From: CAZBWS01 sp964495705
GTDB taxonomy: Bacteria > Pseudomonadota > Gammaproteobacteria > HTCC5015
Reading direction: 5' to 3'
Assembly: GCA_964495705.1 (NCBI GenBank)
Contig: CAZBWS010000058.1
Span: forward strand, 1 to 15,639
DNA length: 15,639 bases
Positions 6,106 through 13,530 of this stretch are shown here, piece by piece; the stretch's first letter is position 1, and the number at the start of each line of letters is the position of its first letter. The notes beneath the pieces are model-generated. The model was given only the letters and a program-made list of their open reading frames with translations. It was not told the origin of the DNA and ran no database searches. The position numbers were made by a program, and so were the translations under genes.

Positions 6106-7044
6106 ATGACATTTGCAGCAACTTTCCCTGGGCAGGGCTCTCAATCTACCGCGATGTTGGCCGACTTGGCCGCAGAATTTGAAGTGGTTGAACAGACCTT
6201 TGCAGAAGCGTCAGATTCCTTGGGCTTTGACCTGTGGAAGCTAGTTCAAGAAAACCCTGATAATGCACTTAACAAAACCCTCAACACGCAACCGGCCATG
6301 TTGGCAGCGGGAGTGGCTGTATGGCGAGTATGGTGTGCAGTTGAGGGCGCTAAGCCTGTGGTTATGGCGGGGCATAGCTTGGGTGAATATACCGCCTTGG
6401 TAGCATCGGGGGCCTTGAGCTTTGCCGATGCAGTGCGTTTAGTGGAGGCTCGTGCTCGCTACATGCAACAAGCCGTACCAGAAGGAGAGGGCGCAATGGC
6501 GGCGGTATTGGGCTTACAGGACGCACAACTCATTGATGTGTGTAAAGCCGTTAGTACAGCTGAGGATATCGCTGAGGCGGTGAATTTTAACGCCCCAGGG
6601 CAAGTGGTGATTGCGGGTACTGTGATTGCCGTTGAGCGAGCGATAATGGGCGCCAAAGAAGCGGGGGCTAAGCGGGCGCTGAAATTGCCAGTTAGCGTAC
6701 CTTCCCATTCAAGTTTAATGCGCCCCGCCTCTGAAAAATTGGCTGAGTCCCTCGACTTTATTGACATTAAAACGCCCAATATTCCTGTTATACACAATGT
6801 CTCTGCCTCTGTTTGTAATAGCGCAGAGGCTATTCGTGAAGCTTTAATACAGCAGTTACATTCCCCCGTGCGTTGGGTGGAGTCTGTACAGGCAATGCAC
6901 GCTATGAATGAGTCTGGTCTGTATATAGAAATGGGGCCGGGCAAAGTCTTAAGCGGTCTTGTCAAAAGGACTATTAAGCGCACTCCAGTAGCCTGTGTCG
7001 ATTCCCCCAATGGCTTGGATAACGCACTGGATATGCAAGCATGA
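6106..7044 (+). CDS. fabD: Malonyl-CoA:ACP transacylase
   Basis: FabD (312 aa) moves malonyl groups from CoA to acyl carrier protein, supplying the extender unit of type II fatty acid synthesis. FPGQGSQ at the N-terminus is the family hallmark. GHSLGEY carries the acyl-enzyme serine S91, and PSHSSLM supplies the catalytic H201; QPAML and GPGKVLSGL match the family. It starts 15 bp after dapB and its stop overlaps the start of fabG (ATGA, 7041-7044), implying translational coupling. plsX and fabH, which precede fabD in many relatives, are not present upstream. Confidence 0.97.
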   Translation: MTFAATFPGQGSQSTAMLADLAAEFEVVEQTFAEASDSLGFDLWKLVQENPDNALNKTLNTQPAMLAAGVAVWRVWCAVEGAKPVVMAGHSLGEYTALVASGALSFADAVRLVEARARYMQQAVPEGEGAMAAVLGLQDAQLIDVCKAVSTAEDIAEAVNFNAPGQVVIAGTVIAVERAIMGAKEAGAKRALKLPVSVPSHSSLMRPASEKLAESLDFIDIKTPNIPVIHNVSASVCNSAEAIREALIQQLHSPVRWVESVQAMHAMNESGLYIEMGPGKVLSGLVKRTIKRTPVACVDSPNGLDNALDMQA

Positions 7045-7796
7045 GCATGAGTTTAAATTTACAAGGTGAAGTGGCCTTGGTAACGGGAGCAAGCCGAGGT
7101 ATTGGTCGTGCCATTGCTGAGCAATTAGCCGCTGCGGGTGCCACTGTATTGGGCACGGCAACTACAGACGATGGTGCGCAGAGCATATCCGCATACCTTG
7201 CGAATACAACACCAGGCAGTCAGGGTTTGGTGTTGAATGTCACCGATACCGATCAGGTTCAGGCAGTCGTTAAGCAAATTAGCGAAGAACAAGGCGGCGT
7301 TACCATCTTAGTTAATAACGCGGGTATTACCGCCGATAATTTATTAATGCGCATGCAGGAAGAGCAGTGGGACTCAGTGCTCGATACCAATCTTAACTCA
7401 GTCTATCGTCTTAGCAAGGCTTGCCTACGCTCTATGATGAAGGCGCGCAAGGGCCGCATAATTAATATTGCCTCAGTGGTTGGCTTAATGGGTAACCCAG
7501 GCCAAGCCAATTATTCGGCATCCAAAGCCGGCGTGTTAGGTTTTACTAAATCCTTGGCGCAGGAGATAGGTTCACGCAACATTACAGTGAATGCTATTGC
7601 TCCAGGCTATGTTGAAACAGATATGACAGGGGCTATGGAAGATGAGCAGCGTGCAGGTATTACCCAACAAGTACCCTTGGCCAAGATAGGTACGGGAGAG
7701 GATATTGCTAAGGCGGTCTGCTTTCTAGCATCGGATTGGGCGGCGTATATTACCGGAGAAACCCTCAACATTAGCGGCGGCCTGTATATGAATTAA
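7041..7796 (+). CDS. fabG: 3-oxoacyl-ACP reductase
   Basis: FabG (251 aa) is the NADPH-dependent short-chain dehydrogenase that reduces 3-oxoacyl-ACP. It shows the cofactor motif TGASRGIG near the N-terminus, NNAGIT, and the catalytic triad S145 (in NIASVVG), Y158 and K162 (in YSASKAG), plus NAIAPGYVETDMT and a C-terminal GETLNISGGLYMN. The start at 7041 overlaps the fabD stop by four bases; an in-frame ATG at 7047 is a possible alternative. Positions 7181-7194 match the dispersed 14-mer at 12 of 14 bases. Confidence 0.97.
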   Translation: MSMSLNLQGEVALVTGASRGIGRAIAEQLAAAGATVLGTATTDDGAQSISAYLANTTPGSQGLVLNVTDTDQVQAVVKQISEEQGGVTILVNNAGITADNLLMRMQEEQWDSVLDTNLNSVYRLSKACLRSMMKARKGRIINIASVVGLMGNPGQANYSASKAGVLGFTKSLAQEIGSRNITVNAIAPGYVETDMTGAMEDEQRAGITQQVPLAKIGTGEDIAKAVCFLASDWAAYITGETLNISGGLYMN

Positions 7797-7839
7797 GCCT
7801 TGAAAATGATTTAAACTGTCGTTTTAGGTTTTTAAGTGG

Positions 7840-7869
7840 TTGAAATATATGTGAAAAAACTCTTTTAAA
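7840..7869 (+). promoter_or_regulatory. Possible acpP promoter
   Basis: TTGAAA (7840-7845) and TTTAAA (7864-7869), 18 bases apart, make a plausible sigma-70-type promoter in the 145-bp gap before acpP. A separate acpP promoter would fit the high demand for acyl carrier protein. A 7-bp stem with one G-U pair (7871-7877 with 7890-7896) follows and could mark the end of the upstream transcript or a leader hairpin. The boxes are only moderate matches. Confidence 0.3.
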
Positions 7870-7941
7870 TAAGAGCTGGCACGGGGCGGAGCTTTTCTCT
7901 AAAATACTCCAAATCGTTAAATACATCAGAGAGTAATTGTC

Positions 7942-8175
7942 ATGAGTAGCATCGACGAACGAGTTAAGAAGATAGTAGTAGAACAGCTAGGCGTTAAAGA
8001 AGAAGAAGTTAACACGGGTTCTGCATTTGTAGATGACTTGGGTGCTGACTCTCTAGATACCGTTGAGTTGGTTATGGCGCTGGAAGAAGAGTTTGATATT
8101 GAAATTCCAGATGAAGATGCTGAAAAAATCACCACGGTTCAGCAAGCTATCGACTACGTGAACAACAATCAATAA
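7942..8175 (+). CDS. acpP: Acyl carrier protein
   Basis: AcpP (77 aa) carries growing acyl chains on a 4'-phosphopantetheine arm in fatty acid synthesis. The attachment site is S37 in GADSLDTVELVMALEEEF. The protein is small and strongly acidic with the usual IPDEDAEKI helix. An AGAGAG ribosome-binding site lies about 9 bases before the ATG. It sits between fabG and fabF, as in many Gammaproteobacteria, with its own likely promoter upstream and a strong terminator downstream. Confidence 0.98.
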   Translation: MSSIDERVKKIVVEQLGVKEEEVNTGSAFVDDLGADSLDTVELVMALEEEFDIEIPDEDAEKITTVQQAIDYVNNNQ

Positions 8176-8210
8176 ACGCTAATACACGCGCTTACTGATC
8201 ACGGCGATGA

Positions 8211-8269
8211 AAGCCACCTTAGAATGCATAGCTGTTACACAGCCTTTGTTGTTCAAGGTGGCTTTTTTT
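8211..8269 (+). terminator. Branched intrinsic terminator between acpP and fabF
   Basis: AAGCCACCTT (8211-8220) pairs with AAGGTGGCTT (8255-8264), followed by T residues to 8269. The 34-base loop contains a second hairpin, GCTGT-TAC-ACAGC (8231-8243), so the RNA should fold as a stem topped by another stem. It should end much of the acpP transcript, giving more acpP than fabF mRNA; fabF starts only 32 bp later and may depend on readthrough or a promoter within the gap. Confidence 0.85.
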
Positions 8270-8300
8270 ATTTCGCCAAGCAGCTAAAGTATAAAGTGAT

Positions 8301-9542
8301 ATGAAGTCTTCAAGAAGAGTGGTGGTCACCGGTATGGGCTGTATCAGTCCCATCGGCAATACGGTGCAAGAGACATGGCAATCTCTGCTGGCTGGGCGCT
8401 CGGGTGTAGGCTTGATCGAACACTTTGACACGACTGACTTTGCGGTAAAAATTGCCGCCTCAGTCAAAGGCTACCAAGCTGAAGATCACTTTGAACGCAA
8501 AGCTATCAAAAAGATGGATACCTTTATTCAATACGGCATGGTGGCCGCGGCCGAAGCCATACAAGATGCTGGCCTAATTGTTGATGATAGCAATCGAGAG
8601 CGTATCGGCTGCGCGATCAGCTCGGGTATTGGTGGGTTGCCGATGATCGAAGAGATGAAAATGACCTTGGAGCAGCGCGGTCCTAGGCGTATATCGCCAT
8701 TTTTTATCCCGAGCATTATTATCAATATGGTCGCAGGCCAAGTCTCTATGCGTTATGGCCTGCAGGGGCCAAATGTCTCAGCGGTATCAGCCTGTGCCAC
8801 AGGTACACACAATATAGGAGATGCGGCACGCATGATTGCCTACGGGGATGCGGATGTCATGTTAGCCGGCGGTGCTGAAGCCTGCACCAGTAAATTGACG
8901 ATGGGCAGTTTTGCCTCAGCCAAAGCCTTGTCTACGCGTAATGATAAACCACAAGAAGCTTGTCGCCCCTTTGATCAAGATCGCGATGGTTTTGTTATGG
9001 GTGAAGGTGCTGGCGTATTAGTACTCGAAGAGTATGAACAGGCTGTGGCACGTGGGGCTACGATCTATGCAGAGTTGTTAGGCTTTGGCATGAGTGCTGA
9101 TGCCCATCATATGACGATGCCTCCTAGCGATGGAGCAGGGGCGCGACGCTGTATGCAAAAGGCCCTACAGGATGCACAGATTAATGCAGATCAGCTGGGT
9201 TACATCAATGCCCATGGCACCTCTACTCCCCTAGGTGATGTTGCTGAGACTAAGGCGATTAAGTCCGCTTTTGGCGAGCATGCAAGTCAACTCGTCGTTA
9301 GTTCCACGAAATCCATGACAGGACATCTGTTAGGTGCGGCAGGGGGGATAGAGGCGGTATTTGCAATTAAAAGCCTACAAGAACAAGTTGTGGCCCCGAC
9401 CATCAACCTGCAGCAAGCAGATACTGACTGTGATCTTGATTATGTGGCTAATGAGGCACGTCAGGTGAAATTGGATTATGTACTTAGCAATTCCTTTGGC
9501 TTTGGCGGCACTAACGCTAGCTTAATCTTCTCCCGTATTTAA
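8301..9542 (+). CDS. fabF: Beta-ketoacyl-ACP synthase II
   Basis: FabF (413 aa) condenses malonyl-ACP with acyl-ACP to extend fatty acids. It starts with RRVVVTGMGCISPIGN and shows the Cys-His-His triad of the KAS I/II group: C165 in VSACATGTHN, H305 in NAHGTSTP and H342 in GHLLGAAG. The C-terminal SNSFGFGGTNASL is typical. Length and position after acpP favour FabF over FabB. The ribosome-binding site is weak. pabB follows after only 2 bp. Confidence 0.97.
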   Translation: MKSSRRVVVTGMGCISPIGNTVQETWQSLLAGRSGVGLIEHFDTTDFAVKIAASVKGYQAEDHFERKAIKKMDTFIQYGMVAAAEAIQDAGLIVDDSNRERIGCAISSGIGGLPMIEEMKMTLEQRGPRRISPFFIPSIIINMVAGQVSMRYGLQGPNVSAVSACATGTHNIGDAARMIAYGDADVMLAGGAEACTSKLTMGSFASAKALSTRNDKPQEACRPFDQDRDGFVMGEGAGVLVLEEYEQAVARGATIYAELLGFGMSADAHHMTMPPSDGAGARRCMQKALQDAQINADQLGYINAHGTSTPLGDVAETKAIKSAFGEHASQLVVSSTKSMTGHLLGAAGGIEAVFAIKSLQEQVVAPTINLQQADTDCDLDYVANEARQVKLDYVLSNSFGFGGTNASLIFSRI

Positions 9543-9544
9543 CA

Positions 9545-10942
9545 ATGTCCAGTATCAATAAAAGTCACGTCAAGGTGACGCACTTAGGTGGGCCTATTGA
9601 CCTGCTTAAGCTGCATGCTCACAACGCAGAACGCTATCCTAATTTATTGTGCAGTGCGGGGGATTCCCCAGACAATGGCCGTTATGACATTCTTTTCGCC
9701 TTTCCCGAAGAGACGCTATGCCTAACCGACGAATGCCTGACTGGCGATTTATCGGATAAAGTCAGCGGCGATGATTTTTTAGGCGCTTTTGATCAATGGT
9801 TTGCTGCAGAACATGCAGAAGTCATTATTGATAGCGACTTGCCGTTTACGGGGGGCTGGTTTACTTATTTATCCTATGAGCTGGCAGGGCAAGTGGAGCC
9901 CAGCTTACAACTGCCCTTAAGCAAAGAGCAACCGATTGCCTTTGCTACACGTTTTCGCACAGCTTTAATTGTGGATAAGCACGAGCAAAAGCTATTGCTC
10001 GTGCAAGAATGGGATTTGCCTAATAAGGCTCAAGTATTACAGGATTGTGAGCAACAAGTGCGTAGCGATATAGCTGCGATTGAAACGATTTCCCTCGTTG
10101 CTGGTAAGGTACCGATTAGTACTTTAGCAGAACAAGATCCGGCTATTTATTTAGAGGGTGTTGCTAAAACTCAAGACTATATCAAAGAAGGGGATGTGTT
10201 TCAGGTGAACCTCTCTCGCCCTTGGCAGGCAAAGCTGACTGAGTCGTTAAGTTCAGCAGTTATTTTTGCGAGTTTGCGCAAACAAAATCCTAGCCCCTTT
10301 TCTGCGCTTGTGCATTTTCCAGGCATTGACATTATTAGCTCCTCACCAGAGCGCCTAATTTCCATTAAGGCAGGCATTGCCGAATCTCGGCCCATAGCGG
10401 GTACTCGGCCACGACTAGCTGGAGAAGATGAAAGCAAAGTGACTCAGGAGTTGTTGGCTCACCCTAAAGAGCGCTCAGAACACATTATGTTAATTGATCT
10501 AGAGCGCAATGATTTAGGTCGAGTGTGCAAGCCCGGCAGTGTAGAGGTCGATGAACTTATGGTGTTAGAAAGCTATGCCCATGTGCACCATATTGTCTCC
10601 AATGTACGTGGAGAGCTTCGCCCAGAGGTATTGCCAGGGCAGGCTATTGCCGCAGTTTTCCCCGGTGGCACGATAACGGGTTGCCCTAAAGTGCGCTGCA
10701 TGGAAATACTCGCTGAATTAGAACAAGAACCCAGAGGTGCATATACTGGCAGTTTAGGCTATATAAACCGTAATGGTGATATGGACTTGAATATACTGAT
10801 TCGCACTATGGTGAGACAGGGTGACACCTTAACACTGCGTGCTGGGGGCGGCATCGTAGATGACTCCGATGCACATAAAGAGCTAGAAGAAACACGGGCA
10901 AAAGCCAAAGGCATGTTAAAGGTCTTTAGCGCGGTAGAGTAA
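9545..10942 (+). CDS. pabB: Aminodeoxychorismate synthase component I
   Basis: A 465-aa chorismate-binding enzyme that, with a glutamine amidotransferase partner (PabA, not in this window), makes 4-amino-4-deoxychorismate for folate. The N-terminal anthranilate-synthase-I-like domain has GGWFTYLSYELAGQ; the catalytic domain shows SSPERL, ESRPIAGTRPR, ERNDLGRV, HHIVSNVRGEL, FPGGTITGCPKVRCMEI and a final RAGGGIVDDS. The position usually holding the PabB nucleophile Lys (PIKGT in E. coli) is Ala here (A285, PIAGT), as in TrpE. The HHIVS motif and the adjacent pabC still favour PabB over anthranilate synthase. It starts 2 bp after fabF and ends 17 bp before pabC. Confidence 0.88.
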   Translation: MSSINKSHVKVTHLGGPIDLLKLHAHNAERYPNLLCSAGDSPDNGRYDILFAFPEETLCLTDECLTGDLSDKVSGDDFLGAFDQWFAAEHAEVIIDSDLPFTGGWFTYLSYELAGQVEPSLQLPLSKEQPIAFATRFRTALIVDKHEQKLLLVQEWDLPNKAQVLQDCEQQVRSDIAAIETISLVAGKVPISTLAEQDPAIYLEGVAKTQDYIKEGDVFQVNLSRPWQAKLTESLSSAVIFASLRKQNPSPFSALVHFPGIDIISSSPERLISIKAGIAESRPIAGTRPRLAGEDESKVTQELLAHPKERSEHIMLIDLERNDLGRVCKPGSVEVDELMVLESYAHVHHIVSNVRGELRPEVLPGQAIAAVFPGGTITGCPKVRCMEILAELEQEPRGAYTGSLGYINRNGDMDLNILIRTMVRQGDTLTLRAGGGIVDDSDAHKELEETRAKAKGMLKVFSAVE

Positions 10943-10959
10943 GACGAAAGGGGCAGGGG

Positions 10960-11772
10960 ATGATTAGTTGGATAAATGGCCAGGCGGCCAATGGTGTGAC
11001 GGTACAAAATCGTGGCTTTGCCTATGCGGATGGCCTGTTTGAAACCATCGCCGTGCATCAACAAAGCGCCCTGTTATGGGAGCAACACTTAGATAGGCTT
11101 AAACAAGGCTTACAGGTGTTGGGCATTAATTGTGATATGACGTTGCTGCAAGAGGAAGTGGAGACCTTGCTGAGCCATGCAGAAGGGGATTGCGTACTCA
11201 AGTTGACGGTTGTACGTTGCAGTGATGGCCAGCGTGGCTTTAAACCCACGGCTAGCGCCAGTGCACAGCGCATATTACAGCTGATGCCTTGGCAGGGCAG
11301 CAATCAGCCTATCCGCATTCAACATTGCGAGACACCGCTGGTTTGTAACCCATTGCTAAACGGTTTGAAAACCTTGAATGCCTTACAGTATGTATTAGCC
11401 GCTGCTGAGCTTAAAGAAGGTTTTGATGAAGGTGTCATCTGTGATTTAGAAGGGCATATTGTTGAAGGTACTAAATCGAATTTGTTTTGGGTCAATACCT
11501 CGGGTGTACTGGTTACCCCTGACTTAAGCAAGGCGGGGGTTAATGGCGTTATTCGCCAAGAAATTTTACAGCGCGCTAAGTTAGACGGCATCGCGGTGAA
11601 AGTATCCACTCCAACCCTAGACAGCCTGCAAGCCGCTCGTGAAATATTCGTCACCAATAGCTTAGTTGGCGTACAATCCGTGCACGACTATGAAGGTCGT
11701 GAACTACACGCCTTTGAAATGGCTGAAACCATCCGAGAATTGCTAAGAGGCGATATTTTTGAAATTGATTAA
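10960..11772 (+). CDS. pabC: Aminodeoxychorismate lyase
   Basis: PabC (270 aa) is a fold-type IV PLP enzyme that splits aminodeoxychorismate into p-aminobenzoate and pyruvate for folate synthesis. It shows FAYADGLFET at the N-terminus, the PLP-binding lysine K137 in NGLKTLNALQYV, the EGTKSNLFW segment and GVNGVIRQEIL. A strong AGGGG ribosome-binding site precedes the ATG. Its last 14 bases overlap the TTG-initiated mltG. The dispersed 14-mer lies inside at 11305-11318, read as Gln-Pro-Ile-Arg in a variable region; 11024-11037 is a 12/14 near-match that coincides with the conserved YADGL codons. Confidence 0.95.
   Translation: MISWINGQAANGVTVQNRGFAYADGLFETIAVHQQSALLWEQHLDRLKQGLQVLGINCDMTLLQEEVETLLSHAEGDCVLKLTVVRCSDGQRGFKPTASASAQRILQLMPWQGSNQPIRIQHCETPLVCNPLLNGLKTLNALQYVLAAAELKEGFDEGVICDLEGHIVEGTKSNLFWVNTSGVLVTPDLSKAGVNGVIRQEILQRAKLDGIAVKVSTPTLDSLQAAREIFVTNSLVGVQSVHDYEGRELHAFEMAETIRELLRGDIFEID
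11305..11318 (-). repeat. Dispersed 14-mer, copy 4 (inside pabC)
   Basis: The minus strand reads ATGCGGATAGGCTG exactly. In pabC it is translated in a different frame from the copies in the lipoprotein and tmk genes, giving Gln-Pro-Ile-Arg, so the conservation is of DNA and not of a peptide. Confidence 0.9.
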
Positions 11773-12757
11773 GTGGCTATTTACCTTAGGGCTGATCGTC
11801 CTGTTTAGCATTATTGGCACCGCCTACCTCACCCTGCAAAACAATATTCAGCTGCCCGGTGGCGCGGCTGAGTATCGCTATAGTATTGCTGAAGGTCTAG
11901 GTTCTAGTCAGGTAGCGAATGATTTAGCGGCTCAAAAAATTATTGTCCATAGTGCCGTCATGAAGATCTATTTGCGTATCACACAGAAAACCCGTGCATT
12001 GAAGGCGGGTGAATACCAGCTGACTAACAATATGAATATGTTAGATATGCTTAAGCTATTTGAGCAAGGTCTGTCTATACAACACCAGTTTACTATCATC
12101 GAAGGTTGGAATATTCGAGAATTATTAGCGGCGCTGCGATCCAAAACTGAAATTAAGCAGACACTACCTGCTGGTGTTCCCGATGACCTGATGGAGCGTT
12201 TAGGTGAGCCCAATCTACACCCTGAAGGTGCTTTTTTACCGGAAACCTATAGCTTTAGCAGTGGCACTACAGACATCCAGTTTTTGCGCCGTGCACGTTC
12301 ACATATGCAAGATTATTTACAGCAGGCTTGGGAGCAGCGCTCTGAAAAATCTGTTGTGAAAACGCCCTATGAAGCATTAATCTTGGCTTCAATTGTAGAG
12401 AAGGAAACCGGTGCTGCCCATGAACGACCTTTGATATCAGGTGTATTCACGAACCGCTTAAATATTGGTATGCGTTTGCAAACCGATCCCACGGTGATCT
12501 ATGGCATGGGTGAAGCTTACGATGGCGATATTCGCTTTCGCGATTTAAGAAAGCCAACGCCGTACAATACTTACACCATCTACGGCTTGCCGCCTACACC
12601 GATCGCCATGCCCGGCAAGCACGCGATAGATGCGGCACTTAACCCAGAGAGCACCAAGGCGTTGTATTTTGTCTCACGCAATGACGGGACGCATATCTTT
12701 TCATCAACACTAAAGGCCCATGAGTCTGCAGTGGATAAATATCAGAGAAATCGCTAA
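11759..12757 (+). CDS. mltG: Endolytic murein transglycosylase
   Basis: MltG/YceG (332 aa) cleaves nascent glycan strands and is thought to end peptidoglycan polymerisation at the inner membrane. An N-terminal membrane segment (about residues 6-26) is followed by a LysM-like region (GLGSSQVANDLAAQKII) and the catalytic domain with ASIVEKETG (E214 is the likely catalytic Glu), NRLNIGMRLQTDPTVIYG, YNTYTIYGLPPTPI and a C-terminal ALYFVSRNDGTHIFS. The start is a TTG at 11759: AAGAGG (11745-11750) lies 8 bases upstream, an in-frame stop lies just before, and no later start would keep the membrane anchor. It overlaps pabC by 14 bases and tmk by one. Confidence 0.95.
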   Translation: MKLIKWLFTLGLIVLFSIIGTAYLTLQNNIQLPGGAAEYRYSIAEGLGSSQVANDLAAQKIIVHSAVMKIYLRITQKTRALKAGEYQLTNNMNMLDMLKLFEQGLSIQHQFTIIEGWNIRELLAALRSKTEIKQTLPAGVPDDLMERLGEPNLHPEGAFLPETYSFSSGTTDIQFLRRARSHMQDYLQQAWEQRSEKSVVKTPYEALILASIVEKETGAAHERPLISGVFTNRLNIGMRLQTDPTVIYGMGEAYDGDIRFRDLRKPTPYNTYTIYGLPPTPIAMPGKHAIDAALNPESTKALYFVSRNDGTHIFSSTLKAHESAVDKYQRNR

Positions 12758-13389
12758 TGCGCGGCAAGTTCATCACCCTTGAAGGCGGCGAAGGGGTTGG
12801 CAAATCCACTAACCTAAAATTCATCCGCGACAGCCTATCCGCATCAGGTATTGAGCTCATCGAAACCCGTGAGCCTGGCGGCACACGTCTAGGAGAAGCC
12901 TTGCGCGGTGTATTACTGGGCGACGAAGCGGAGGGCATCTGCCCCGAAGCAGAGTTGCTAACGATGTTTGCCGCCCGTGCCGAGCACTTACAAAAAGTTA
13001 TCAAACCTGCACTGGATGCGGGTAAGTGGGTACTGTGTGATCGCTTTACTGACGCCAGCTTCGCCTATCAGGGTGGTGGTCGCGGTTTGGCTTTTGAACG
13101 TATCGAACAGATAGAGGCTTGGGTGCAGGGTGACCTGCGCCCCGATCTAACTATTCTGTTAGATGCCCCCGTAGAAGTGGGTATGGCGAGAGCGGCGGCA
13201 CGGGGAGAAGCAGACCGCTTTGAGCGTGAGCCGAAGGCATTTTTTGAAGCGGTACGGAATGCTTATACGGCTAGGGCAAAACAAAACCCCGAGCGCTATG
13301 CGGTGGTGGATGCGGCGGTGGAGTTGGTGGATGTGCAGGGGCAGATTGTGGGAGTGTTGGAAGAGTTATTGGAAGGATTGAGAGAGTGA
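12757..13389 (+). CDS. tmk: Thymidylate kinase
   Basis: Tmk (210 aa) phosphorylates dTMP to dTDP with ATP. The P-loop GGEGVGKST spans residues 10-18, TREPGGT follows, and the DRF motif (D95-R96-F97) leads into DASFAYQGGGRG; the LID region has AARGEADRFERE. The start overlaps the mltG stop (TAATG). In most gammaproteobacteria holB follows; here accessory DNA begins instead. The dispersed 14-mer at 12831-12844 codes Ser-Leu-Ser-Ala in a variable stretch between the P-loop helix and TREPGGT. The last third of the gene is unusually G-rich and C-poor on the coding strand. Confidence 0.97.
   Translation: MRGKFITLEGGEGVGKSTNLKFIRDSLSASGIELIETREPGGTRLGEALRGVLLGDEAEGICPEAELLTMFAARAEHLQKVIKPALDAGKWVLCDRFTDASFAYQGGGRGLAFERIEQIEAWVQGDLRPDLTILLDAPVEVGMARAAARGEADRFEREPKAFFEAVRNAYTARAKQNPERYAVVDAAVELVDVQGQIVGVLEELLEGLRE
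12831..12844 (-). repeat. Dispersed 14-mer, copy 5 (inside tmk)
   Basis: The minus strand reads ATGCGGATAGGCTG exactly. It is translated in tmk as Ser-Leu-Ser-Ala within RDSLSASGI, between conserved motifs. Confidence 0.9.
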
Positions 13390-13403
13390 GTGTGTTGGGA
13401 GGG

Positions 13404-13417
13404 TAGCCTATCCGCAT
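13404..13417 (-). repeat. Dispersed 14-mer, copy 6 (13/14), in a palindrome
   Basis: The minus strand reads ATGCGGATAGGCTA, one base from the consensus, 15 bp after the tmk stop. Here the motif is part of a perfect inverted repeat, GCCTAT-CCGC-ATAGGC (13406-13421), which could form a hairpin at the end of the tmk transcript, though no T-run follows. Confidence 0.8.
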
Positions 13418-13433
13418 AGGCGTGGTATATGTC

Positions 13434-13530
13434 GAGGTAGGTTGTGGGTGAGCTTGCGAACCCCAACGTGCAGGTATTGAAAGTTGTAGGGTGTTTGATT
13501 GTGGCACGCTGGGCTTCGTACCTCAGCACC
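13434..13530. repeat. Decayed REP-like palindromic element
   Basis: GAGGTAGGTTGTGGGT at the left, an imperfect pairing with ACCCCAAC (13460-13467), then GCTGGGCTTCGTACCTCAGC and CAGCCTACGG at the right. The order and mirror symmetry match the REPIN-like element at 855-962, but many positions differ, so it is a diverged member or a related REP class. It fills most of the 260-bp gap between tmk and the next gene. Confidence 0.5.

Noticed and set aside
7181..7194. A 12/14 match to the 14-mer in fabG
   Set aside because: Two mismatches; it may be a decayed copy, but I do not count it with the six strong copies.
11024..11037. A 12/14 match to the 14-mer in pabC
   Set aside because: It falls on the conserved Tyr-Ala-Asp-Gly-Leu codons of the family, so protein conservation explains it.
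4107..13417. The 14-mer as Chi, KOPS, parS or matS site
   Set aside because: It matches none of the known consensus sequences, shows no consistent strand polarity here, and is too dense for parS or matS.
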